Source: Chitinophagaceae bacterium (lineage in GTDB: Bacteria; Bacteroidota; Bacteroidia; Chitinophagales; Chitinophagaceae). From it: a stretch of 64,000 nucleotides of DNA. Under the pieces are notes generated by a model, which searched no databases, was not told the DNA's origin, and saw only the letters and a program-made list of their open reading frames with translations. The DNA lies in assembly GCA_016720745.1 (NCBI GenBank), contig JADKKA010000018.1:1448833-1512832 (forward strand), read 5' to 3'. Positions 1 to 7,134 of the stretch are shown here, in pieces (the first letter of the stretch is position 1; every line of letters starts with the position of its first letter). A program made the position numbers and the translations under genes.

Positions 1-1
1 T

Positions 2-859
2 GCCAAAAGCGGTACGCCCATCGAAATGCTTTTTTCGCAAGGGAAATCAAAAGCACTCATACTAAGTTATGATGACGGAAGATCAGAGGACCGGCAATTG
101 GTGAAACTGATGAACAAATACGGGTTAATAGGAACATTTCACCTGAATTCTAATAAATTAGGAACCGTTGGCTACTTAACGAAGGAGGAGATCAGGCAGG
201 TTTTTGCCGGACATGAAGTTTCAGTGCATTCTGCCAATCACCCCAATTTGACCGCATTGACAAAAATTGATATTGTATATGAAGTGGTGGAAGATAGAAA
301 AGAGCTGGAACGATTAATGGGATATCCTGTCAGAGGAATGGCCTATCCTTTTGGAAATACTAATGAATTGGTTGTCGATGCCATTAAAGGATTGGGTATT
401 GAGTATGCAAGAACAGTTGGCGACACTTATGCTTTTAGCATTCCAGAGAATTTTCTCAAATGGCATCCAAGCATCCATCAATTTGCAAAAGCTTATTTTG
501 AACAGGATAAGCCGGAGAATGACAAAAAGGAATTAGAAAAATTTTATAAGCTGATCAATGATTTCATCGGGACAAAGGAATTGGCGCTCCTGGATGTTTG
601 GGGACATAGTTGGGAAATGTCGGACAATCAAAGCAAGTGGAACGAAACAGAGAAATTCTTCAAACTGGTGGCAAATAATGCTGCCATTCATTATACCACC
701 CAAATAGACCTTGTGGAATATATTAATGCCTTCAGAAACTTAAAGTTTTCTGTTGAAAAGAATATGGTCACCAATTTTAGCGCATTGACGATCTTCTTTA
801 AAAAAGGCGGTAAGTCCTATTCCATTTCGCCAGGGAAAACCCTTCTTTTGGCAAATTGA
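2..859 (+). CDS. Polysaccharide deacetylase (NodB-like), start outside window
   Basis: The frame is open from the window edge (codons for AKSGTPIE precede the ATG at 26), so the 5' end is probably cut off. NodB-fold enzymes are metal-dependent de-N-acetylases of N-acetylated sugars or related amides. Counting from the ATG at 26, SYDDG (residues 14-18) supplies the catalytic and metal-binding Asp pair, HSANH (68-72) is the HSxxH metal site, and RGMAYPFG (103-110) matches the third NodB motif. The substrate cannot be told; the C-terminal third is not recognised and ends in a short beta-rich tail. No signal peptide is visible in the part shown. The TGA is followed by about 200 nt without a gene. 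Confidence 0.8.
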   Translation, partial: AKSGTPIEMLFSQGKSKALILSYDDGRSEDRQLVKLMNKYGLIGTFHLNSNKLGTVGYLTKEEIRQVFAGHEVSVHSANHPNLTALTKIDIVYEVVEDRKELERLMGYPVRGMAYPFGNTNELVVDAIKGLGIEYARTVGDTYAFSIPENFLKWHPSIHQFAKAYFEQDKPENDKKELEKFYKLINDFIGTKELALLDVWGHSWEMSDNQSKWNETEKFFKLVANNAAIHYTTQIDLVEYINAFRNLKFSVEKNMVTNFSALTIFFKKGGKSYSISPGKTLLLAN

Positions 860-1062
860 ATTTATGTGAATTAAAATCTCTCGAATAGGCTTCAGGCAAC
901 AGATGGTTTTGAGCAAGTGTGACTTGATAAACAAACATCAGCCAACCGGCCTGGCCGCAAACAGATTGCAAATCCGGGCTCTGGGCGAACGGGTACTAAT
1001 TCCCGTATTTCGGTAAGCCCTGCTGTTTGACGCAATTTATTTAGCACGCTATGTAATTGGAA

Positions 1063-1446
1063 TTATTTCCTGGTGAAAGAATATGCCCATAAAACCAGTA
1101 ATATCTGAATTGGCAGCCTTAGTATAGCGATCCATAATTGGGAATTATTTTCATTTAGATAATTTATCATCATTTGAATATTTGCCGGGAAGACAGCGAT
1201 CAATAAAAGTATTATACACCATGCAGCGAACTGTCTGGTTCGGGTTGGTAACAACAGTAAAGCAAATAATATTTCACAAGCTCCACTTATAAATACTAAA
1301 GTCCTGTGTGACCCTAACCACGGCGGCATGATTTTGAGATAAAATAACGGGTGTAAAAAATGATTTACTCCTGCAAAAAAATATACTAACGACATTAAAT
1401 AAAGAGATAACCTTTTCACACTATGAATGTAAATGAAAGTCAGCAT
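1063..1446 (-). CDS. DoxX-like small integral membrane protein
   Basis: A 127-residue protein with four hydrophobic segments (about residues 10-28, 48-66, 70-88 and 100-122) and the FAGVNHFLHP signature in the first helix that is typical of small DoxX-like Bacteroidota proteins. Members sit in the inner membrane; a redox or quinone-related role has been suggested for DoxX relatives but the reaction is unknown. It stands alone on the minus strand between two plus-strand genes. The ATG at 1446 is used; an internal Met at residue 18 would cut into the first helix. Confidence 0.7.
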   Translation of the reverse strand: MLTFIYIHSVKRLSLYLMSLVYFFAGVNHFLHPLFYLKIMPPWLGSHRTLVFISGACEILFALLLLPTRTRQFAAWCIILLLIAVFPANIQMMINYLNENNSQLWIAILRLPIQILLVLWAYSFTRK

Positions 1447-1591
1447 ATTAGAACAGCGCCCAGCAAGGGGTTTGGCGTCATGTAGGCTTTACGGACATAT
1501 CCTGAGCGATATAACATTACTCAGCGACATATCCAACTGACGAATAAATCCCAGCTATAGAATATCTTATCATCTTCATATCTTTCTTCCC

Positions 1592-1649
1592 CCACGAGTC
1601 TCCTCCAATAGTGTCTTGCCAAAAGGAAAACTAAAGGAGGGACTCGTGG
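1592..1649. repeat. Long imperfect hairpin (inverted repeat)
   Basis: CCACGAGTC (1592-1600) plus CCTCC (1602-1606) pair with GGAGG (1636-1640) plus GACTCGTGG (1641-1649), with one bulged T and a loop of about 29 nt. It lies in the 341-nt gap before the gene at 1788. There is no U tract on either side, so it is not an obvious terminator. Nothing else in this gap looks coding. Confidence 0.55.
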
Positions 1650-1717
1650 ATGACAGTAGACAGCCCCTTTTCCAGTAATTTCTTCCCCTCCTCTCAAAAA
1701 ATACCACAAACAGGTTA

Positions 1718-1748
1718 TTGGCCCGTCTTTGGAACATCGCTACATTTA
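1718..1748 (+). promoter_or_regulatory. Possible Bacteroidota-type promoter of the hydrolase gene
   Basis: TTG at 1718-1720 is followed after 20 nt by TACATTTA (1741-1748), one mismatch from the Bacteroidota -7 element TAnnTTTG. The spacing fits and the start codon lies about 40 nt downstream. This rests on motif matching alone. Confidence 0.3.
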
Positions 1749-1787
1749 GTGAGCGCTATTTAATTTTCAGCCACTCAATAAAACCTT

Positions 1788-4700
1788 ATGCTTACAATCA
1801 CCATTAAGGGCAGTATCCGTTCCGCGGAATTTGATGCGGTATTACCCGGTCTGTCCGTAAAACTATTTTACAAAGGCAAACCCCTCCGGATGGCAACGGC
1901 AGTATCCGGACCGGATGGAACATTCAGTCTGCTCCTGGCCGCGGATGCAAAGTTTGACGCCATGAATGCCACGAGGGATTTATTGCTGAAAGTGCTTGAC
2001 AATCTCAGCGGGGCGGCCTTGTTCAGCGCCAGCTTTAAAGATCTCTACCAGAAAGGCAGTCCGGATAATTTCACAATCAAGATCAGCCAGAAGGATTTTG
2101 AAAGGGCCCGTAAAAAACCAGTGATTACATTCACAGGGGATGATCTGATTCAAAAAGAACGATTTGATATCGGCGAGTCCTTACATATCAGTGCAAGCGG
2201 ACTGGTACCCCTGCGGGTATTTGATATCAGCATCGCAGTGGATACCACACAAATTGCGGTCCTGTCCCTGCGTTCCGATTCAAGCGGAGCCATCGCTTCC
2301 ACCATCATCTGGCCGCAAATGGGGATCAACGACCTCGAGAGCAGGGACCTGCTGCGTCATGAGGAAGCCGCGAGAAAATGGAAAGGGAAAAAAATCAATC
2401 TCATCGTTGAGTCTTCAAGAAAACAAATTCACCGGGCTGATATTTCATTGGCAGAAAATAAAAAGTCAGCACTTGTCTTTGCCTCCACCAAGGATGGCCG
2501 GCCCATCAATGCCATTGAAGGACATAAAGAAGCACTGCATGTGAGTTTCCGGGTGAATACTAAAGCAAACAGGTACCGGGTGATGCTGGTGCAGCGGCAG
2601 CACGACTGGAATATTGGCGACTCCATTATCCTGGCTACAAACAGCAGGAACCGACCGGTGGTACAGGAAGTAGAAGCGCCTGAGACAGGATCCATTGCCA
2701 CTGTAAGAATGGCTGCTGCCGGTCAGCTCCTGCCCGGTGCTTATGATATTATTATCAGACCGCTGCATTATGGTTTTGAAAATAATGATGCCCTGCAACT
2801 GTTGCCAAGAGATATTATAACAGCCAGAAGAATCACTGGCCTGGTGATCCGCGAAGATTTCTGGACCGCCAAACCGGTATTGGGTGGATGCGTCAATAAA
2901 ATACCCATCAGCGGAAGAAATATTGACGGGGCACCCTATTTCCGTTACTCCGATACCTTTACTGTGGGCGAGGATGTTTGGGCGGGGATTGACCCCGGTA
3001 TTGTGGATCCCGGTAATATCAGCAAAATGTGTGCGCTCTATGTGATCCAAAGCAAGGATGATCTTGCCTGGAACGCAGATAATTCTTTATCGCACCTGGC
3101 CGTCCTGGGTGGTAATGCAGCCGTACAAAAACTGATCGTACAGTCCGGCTGTATGAATGCCAACAAACGCCTGCTATGGCCCAATGCCATCATCCCCGGA
3201 GAATATGATATTGTGGCTGATTTTGGCAACAATAGTTCCAACGCGGCCAGTTTTCTGCAGGACAATCAGTACAATACACCCCTGGATATGATTGATGGTT
3301 ATTTCGTTCCTGGATTTCGTGTGGTAGAAGACCCGGGCGTGATGACAACATTTCCCCATGCCGGATCCTGGAGTTATAATGAAGCAACGGTAAATGCGAT
3401 GGGGCTGACAGGTGTACCTGTTCTTGTGGATGAGAATTTTTCTTATTTCGCACCCGGTGATTTTGTTCCGGTGAACCTGAATGTACCCTTAAGGGCCAAT
3501 GTATTTTTCCCGGCCGATGTGGCTGGTGTAACTGATCCGGCGCAAATAAGTGTTTCGGCTGCCAATTACCCCCTGATCGTGATTGTGCATGGCAACGGGC
3601 ATGATTTTACGGAATATGATTTTCTGCTGCAGCATTTTGCAAGGAATGGTTTTATCGCAGCCAGCATTCATTGCAATGGCGATATGCATGGACTCGGAAG
3701 GGCCAATACATTGTTCAAACACTTCGAAGTACTGAAAACAAAATTTGGAACGAAGGTTCAGAACAATATCGGTATCATGGGACATAGCCGCGGCGGGGAG
3801 GCTGTGATCAAAGCGGCAAGGATCAATCAGCAAAATAATTTAGGGCATGTATTCAATGCGGTTGTCTCATTGGCACCTACTGATCAGTATGGCAGTGAAT
3901 CACTGAAAGGAACCTGGGCAAAACCTTATTTTGTATTATACGGTTCCAGAGATGGAGATATCAGGGGGCATATTTATGTGCCGGGTTATACCGTACCACA
4001 AACAGGCTTCGCTTTATATGACCGTTCAACGGTACCGGAGAAAACAATGGGCTTTTTGTATAAAGCCACACATAATGGTTTTATTACTGACAATGAGGGT
4101 AGTGATCCTGAACTGATTGACAAAGAAGTGCAGAAGGCTGTTACCAAGGCATACATGACTGCCTATTTCAGAATGAAGCTGAAGAATGAACCGCAGTGGA
4201 ACGGTATGTTTACCGGTGAATGGAAACCCGGCTCTGTATCTTCCACCGTGGCCGAGTTGTTTATGCAATACCAGCAATCCGGAGCCAAAGTGGTGGATGA
4301 TTTTGAAGGCGCGATTGACTGGCAAACCAGCACCATCAACGGTACCGTGGGTCAGTCAGGACTGCCTGTGAACCCTGAGGAAGGGGTACTGAGAACACTG
4401 GATCCGCACTCTCCGCATGATACCCAGGGGATGAAAATTATCTGGAATAATACGTCGGGGTCGGTTACCTTTTCCATTCCGGCAGCACATAAAAATGTTT
4501 CTGCCTTTACCCATCTGAGTATCCGGATCAGCCAGGTGAATGGCAGCAACTCCAACCCGGCCAATCTGAAACAGAATTTGCGGATTGCCCTGAAGGATGG
4601 CAGTAATAATGAAAGAGCCATTCGGGCAGGCAGTTTTGCCATCATTCCCTTCCCGGATCAGCGGCCTGAAGTGGCCACCCGCAAATCGGCCATGGTCACG

Positions 4701-4844
4701 GTAAGGATACCACTGACATCTTATACGATTGTCTGTGCCGGTCAGGTGAAAGTGGACCTGACAAATATCAGCACGCTGACCCTGAAGTTTTCAGAAACCC
4801 TGAAAGGGGAAATTGATATCGATAATGTGGAATTCACTAACTGA
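1788..4844 (+). CDS. Large multidomain alpha/beta-hydrolase (chlorophyllase/DLH-like)
   Basis: 1018 residues. The N-terminus (1-110) resembles a carboxypeptidase-regulatory-type beta domain; a long beta-rich region of unclear family follows (110-590). Residues 590-800 form an alpha/beta-hydrolase: PLIVIVHGNGHDF supplies the oxyanion strand, GHSRGG (about 664-669) the nucleophilic Ser, GSRDGD (about 718) the acid and ATHNGF (about 760) the His. Residues 860-1018 (from VVDDFEGAIDW) look like a jelly-roll carbohydrate-binding or galactose-binding-like module. No signal peptide, lipobox or C-terminal sorting domain is visible, which is odd for such an extracellular-looking architecture. A second signal-less gene starts 12 nt after the stop, so the two probably form an operon. 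An esterase or lipase role is inferred from the triad; the substrate is unknown. Confidence 0.75.
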   Translation: MLTITIKGSIRSAEFDAVLPGLSVKLFYKGKPLRMATAVSGPDGTFSLLLAADAKFDAMNATRDLLLKVLDNLSGAALFSASFKDLYQKGSPDNFTIKISQKDFERARKKPVITFTGDDLIQKERFDIGESLHISASGLVPLRVFDISIAVDTTQIAVLSLRSDSSGAIASTIIWPQMGINDLESRDLLRHEEAARKWKGKKINLIVESSRKQIHRADISLAENKKSALVFASTKDGRPINAIEGHKEALHVSFRVNTKANRYRVMLVQRQHDWNIGDSIILATNSRNRPVVQEVEAPETGSIATVRMAAAGQLLPGAYDIIIRPLHYGFENNDALQLLPRDIITARRITGLVIREDFWTAKPVLGGCVNKIPISGRNIDGAPYFRYSDTFTVGEDVWAGIDPGIVDPGNISKMCALYVIQSKDDLAWNADNSLSHLAVLGGNAAVQKLIVQSGCMNANKRLLWPNAIIPGEYDIVADFGNNSSNAASFLQDNQYNTPLDMIDGYFVPGFRVVEDPGVMTTFPHAGSWSYNEATVNAMGLTGVPVLVDENFSYFAPGDFVPVNLNVPLRANVFFPADVAGVTDPAQISVSAANYPLIVIVHGNGHDFTEYDFLLQHFARNGFIAASIHCNGDMHGLGRANTLFKHFEVLKTKFGTKVQNNIGIMGHSRGGEAVIKAARINQQNNLGHVFNAVVSLAPTDQYGSESLKGTWAKPYFVLYGSRDGDIRGHIYVPGYTVPQTGFALYDRSTVPEKTMGFLYKATHNGFITDNEGSDPELIDKEVQKAVTKAYMTAYFRMKLKNEPQWNGMFTGEWKPGSVSSTVAELFMQYQQSGAKVVDDFEGAIDWQTSTINGTVGQSGLPVNPEEGVLRTLDPHSPHDTQGMKIIWNNTSGSVTFSIPAAHKNVSAFTHLSIRISQVNGSNSNPANLKQNLRIALKDGSNNERAIRAGSFAIIPFPDQRPEVATRKSAMVTVRIPLTSYTIVCAGQVKVDLTNISTLTLKFSETLKGEIDIDNVEFTN

Positions 4845-4856
4845 TAAAAATATTGT

Positions 4857-5273
4857 ATGATAAATATTGCCAGCGCGAAAGGCTTCGCCCCGACTTATAA
4901 ACTGGAAGTGGCTGATACCATTGTAGACTTTAACGGATCACCGCACCGGATGATTAAAATGAGGATTACCGGTTCGACCTTTGAGTATAAAGACACGGGT
5001 ATGTTTGTCCGTACCCGGAATGGCAAGCAGACAGAAGAATGTTTCATGGCCAATATTGCCGAGCATGATCAGGCGGTTCATGGCTTTTTCCCGGTTGATT
5101 TTATGCCCGGCGATGTAGAGTTTGGTTATGGTGGCGAAACAATCGCTGTCTTCAAAAGAGCAAAATGGGATCGTCTGATCAAGCTCAAAGAGGAATTAAT
5201 TGAAAGCGGAGTGACCACGGTGACACATCAATGGCTGAGACAGAAGAAGGAAGCGAGGAAGAGGGGGATGTAA
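4857..5273 (+). CDS. Unrecognised 138-residue protein, partner of the hydrolase
   Basis: I do not recognise the family. The protein is soluble, beta-rich in the first 100 residues (alternating hydrophobic strands around TIVDFNG and DVEFGYGG) and ends in a Lys/Arg-rich helix (about 103-138). There is no signal peptide or membrane segment. It begins 12 nt after the preceding stop codon in the same orientation, so the two are very likely co-transcribed and may act together, for example as a chaperone, an adaptor or a subunit. That job is inference only. Confidence 0.65.
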   Translation: MINIASAKGFAPTYKLEVADTIVDFNGSPHRMIKMRITGSTFEYKDTGMFVRTRNGKQTEECFMANIAEHDQAVHGFFPVDFMPGDVEFGYGGETIAVFKRAKWDRLIKLKEELIESGVTTVTHQWLRQKKEARKRGM

Positions 5274-5307
5274 GTTAACGGCTTTTGTCCTGAATCTCCT
5301 GTTAAGT

Positions 5308-5351
5308 GTGTCAGCCTGAGCTTGTCGAAGGCGATTGAATATGACTGACAC
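5308..5351. repeat. Hairpin carrying a CTGAGCTTGTCGAAG repeat
   Basis: GTGTCAG (5308-5314) and CTGACAC (5345-5351) are perfect inverted arms around CCTGAGCTTGTCGAAGG (5315-5331). The inner motif recurs at 25673-25696 and 33161-33183 in this window. Placed between convergent genes it may work as a weak terminator, but it is more likely a member of a dispersed intergenic repeat family. Confidence 0.45.
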
Positions 5352-5388
5352 TTTATTGGGGATAATAATTCCTGATATTAGAATAAGC

Positions 5389-5502
5389 TTAAAACGGATC
5401 TTTCCCAAACCATTTCTTATAAATCCAAAATGAGAATTTGGCCATATAAATCATGCCCACGATACCAAGAGGAATTAATATAAGTTTCCAAAAAATGCTC
5501 AT
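5389..5502 (-). CDS. 37-residue single-span membrane microprotein
   Basis: ATG at 5502 to TAA at 5389 encodes 37 residues: a hydrophobic stretch (about residues 3-30) followed by a basic end, KKWFGKDPF. The composition (one transmembrane helix with aromatic, positively charged flanks) is what a real small membrane protein would show, and the frame has no rare-looking codons. There is no clear ribosome-binding site, as is usual in this group. No family is recognised. It lies 112 nt downstream of the two-TM channel-like gene on the same strand and could share its transcript. Confidence 0.4.
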   Translation of the reverse strand: MSIFWKLILIPLGIVGMIYMAKFSFWIYKKWFGKDPF

Positions 5503-5614
5503 TATTATTTAATCCAATTTCAGTAATTCCTTTATATATGATCTTCTGAATTGATGACGCAGCTCCCAATCCTACAGCTGTTGCGATTTGTATCTTTTGG
5601 TTTGTTTTTAAAAA

Positions 5615-5965
5615 TTAGTCCTCCAGATGTATCCGGTGATAAATCCGGTGCAATGCCGGTGCCAGAATCACTCCAATGTTTGTAATGAACAAAACACCGC
5701 TGAACAAAGCATAAACCGAGGAGAATATTTTCCCGCCATCTGAACTTACCTTATCCACCAGCCCCATCCCACTCAGGATCATGGAAGCATTGTGCAGGGC
5801 ATCGATCCAGATCATGTCAGCCGTATAATGATAGCCAACCGTACCAATCAGCAGGAAAAGCGCCATGATCAACAGCGCCACAATGATATTGACGATGATA
5901 CGCCTGTAAAAAACAGCCTTGCTGGCGATCGGTTCTTTGCGGTGTTCGTACATGGTTACTGGCAT
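5615..5965 (-). CDS. Two-TM ion-channel-like protein lacking a K+ filter
   Basis: 116 residues with a TM1-pore loop-TM2 layout: TM1 about 23-46, re-entrant region 54-70, TM2 about 80-103. The segment from WIDALHNAS to GKIFSSVYALFSG follows the pattern of two-TM potassium channels (DALYFS...TVGYGD...GKIF..LYAL), but the selectivity filter position reads SGMGL (65-69) instead of TVGYG. It is therefore probably a channel-derived membrane protein that does not select K+ in the usual way; the function is unknown. Its ATG overlaps the end of the upstream serine hydrolase gene by 10 nt, which indicates translational coupling. Confidence 0.6.
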   Translation of the reverse strand: MPVTMYEHRKEPIASKAVFYRRIIVNIIVALLIMALFLLIGTVGYHYTADMIWIDALHNASMILSGMGLVDKVSSDGGKIFSSVYALFSGVLFITNIGVILAPALHRIYHRIHLED

Positions 5966-7005
5966 TTACTGGTTAACTGTTCATCAATGATGGTCTTAAG
6001 GGTTTTATGGATGTCAGCCCTTTCCTCTCCCAATAAATTCTTGACGAATACAAGGTAGGTATAACCCCGGCAATAATCAATCATCGGCCAGCAGCCAAAT
6101 AAACCCGGACTCGCAATCGCTGTCGCCACCCCATCTTTTTCTTCCATCACCCAGGCACCGGAGGCATAACCATAGCCTGTGGCAGATTTGGGTGCATAAC
6201 GGATCGGGATATTTTTAGTCCTTACTTTCAACATTTCCTCCACCGCTTCTTCACTGAGGATTTGTTTGCCATTGAACTTCCCTTTTTGAAAAAGCATCTG
6301 CAGGAATTTCATATAATCATCCGCGGTAGACTGCGCCCCGCCGGAGGGATTGATTGGTCCGCCATTCAGATTGGTAAAACTGGAACGGGTCATTCCCAGG
6401 GGCACAAATAATTTCTGCTTGATCAGCATATCAAATTTCTTCTTGCTCACAATCTCCAGTACCCGGCCCGCAATATTCAGTCCCACGCCACCATACCAGA
6501 AATCCGTTCCCCGGTTGGCCCTGATCTCCTTGCGGGCAAGGGCATTCACTTCTTCTTCCAGCGATTCATATTTTTTACGTTCGAGGATTCTTTTCAGAAA
6601 CTTATCATCATCATCAATACCAGTCATATGACTCAGGCAATCGCCAATGGTAATATAACTCTTGAAGTATTTGCCAAACTCAGGGATATAGTCCACCACT
6701 TTCGTATCGAGACTCAGTTTACCCTCATCCACAAACTGCATCACCAAAGCCGCGGTCAGCCATTTACTGCTGCTGGCAATGGGGGCCTGGGTCTTGGTAT
6801 TAAACTGACCGATTTCTTTCTTAAAAACCAGGGAATCATCCTTTCGGATCAAAACCACAATATCCTTTCCTAATTGCTGCTGACGGGCTTCCAGTTCTGC
6901 CTGCAGCGCAGTCCAGTCGTACTGGGCCCTGGCAGACTGAAAAACTAGCAGGAAAAGACTCAGGGATATGACTTTCAAGCAGATCAAACTAACTTTATAT
7001 GACAT
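5956..7005 (-). CDS. Secreted serine hydrolase, beta-lactamase/class C-like fold
   Basis: The ATG at 7005 is preferred over the longer frame (to 7128) because it opens a clean signal peptide (MSYKVSLICLKVISLSLF..ARAQ). The mature protein has SSSK as the SxxK nucleophile motif and a WYGGVG block at the position of the class C YxN motif, so the YxN Asn is absent. Such periplasmic enzymes include esterases, D-amino-acid peptidases and EstB-type hydrolases; resistance activity should not be assumed. The full length (349 residues) is normal. It is divergent from clpB (129 nt apart) and overlaps the channel-like gene downstream by 10 nt. Confidence 0.75.
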   Translation of the reverse strand: MSYKVSLICLKVISLSLFLLVFQSARAQYDWTALQAELEARQQQLGKDIVVLIRKDDSLVFKKEIGQFNTKTQAPIASSSKWLTAALVMQFVDEGKLSLDTKVVDYIPEFGKYFKSYITIGDCLSHMTGIDDDDKFLKRILERKKYESLEEEVNALARKEIRANRGTDFWYGGVGLNIAGRVLEIVSKKKFDMLIKQKLFVPLGMTRSSFTNLNGGPINPSGGAQSTADDYMKFLQMLFQKGKFNGKQILSEEAVEEMLKVRTKNIPIRYAPKSATGYGYASGAWVMEEKDGVATAIASPGLFGCWPMIDYCRGYTYLVFVKNLLGEERADIHKTLKTIIDEQLTSKCQ

Positions 7006-7134
7006 TGTTGCATTCCGGGTACGCATAGGCTTTAATTGAATGATTTTTGATGGTATTGGATGGATTGAAACGGCAAAGGTTAAAAACCAACTGCCACTAG
7101 TCTCAAATATTTTAAATATCCTCAACAAACCAGT

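Noticed and set aside
1521..1709. A 62-codon minus-strand frame
   Set aside because: It spans the hairpin at 1592-1649 and has no recognisable features or start context.
5956..7005. Reading the serine hydrolase as an antibiotic-resistance beta-lactamase
   Set aside because: The fold is shared by esterases and peptidases, the YxN Asn is missing, and there is no regulator or context for resistance.
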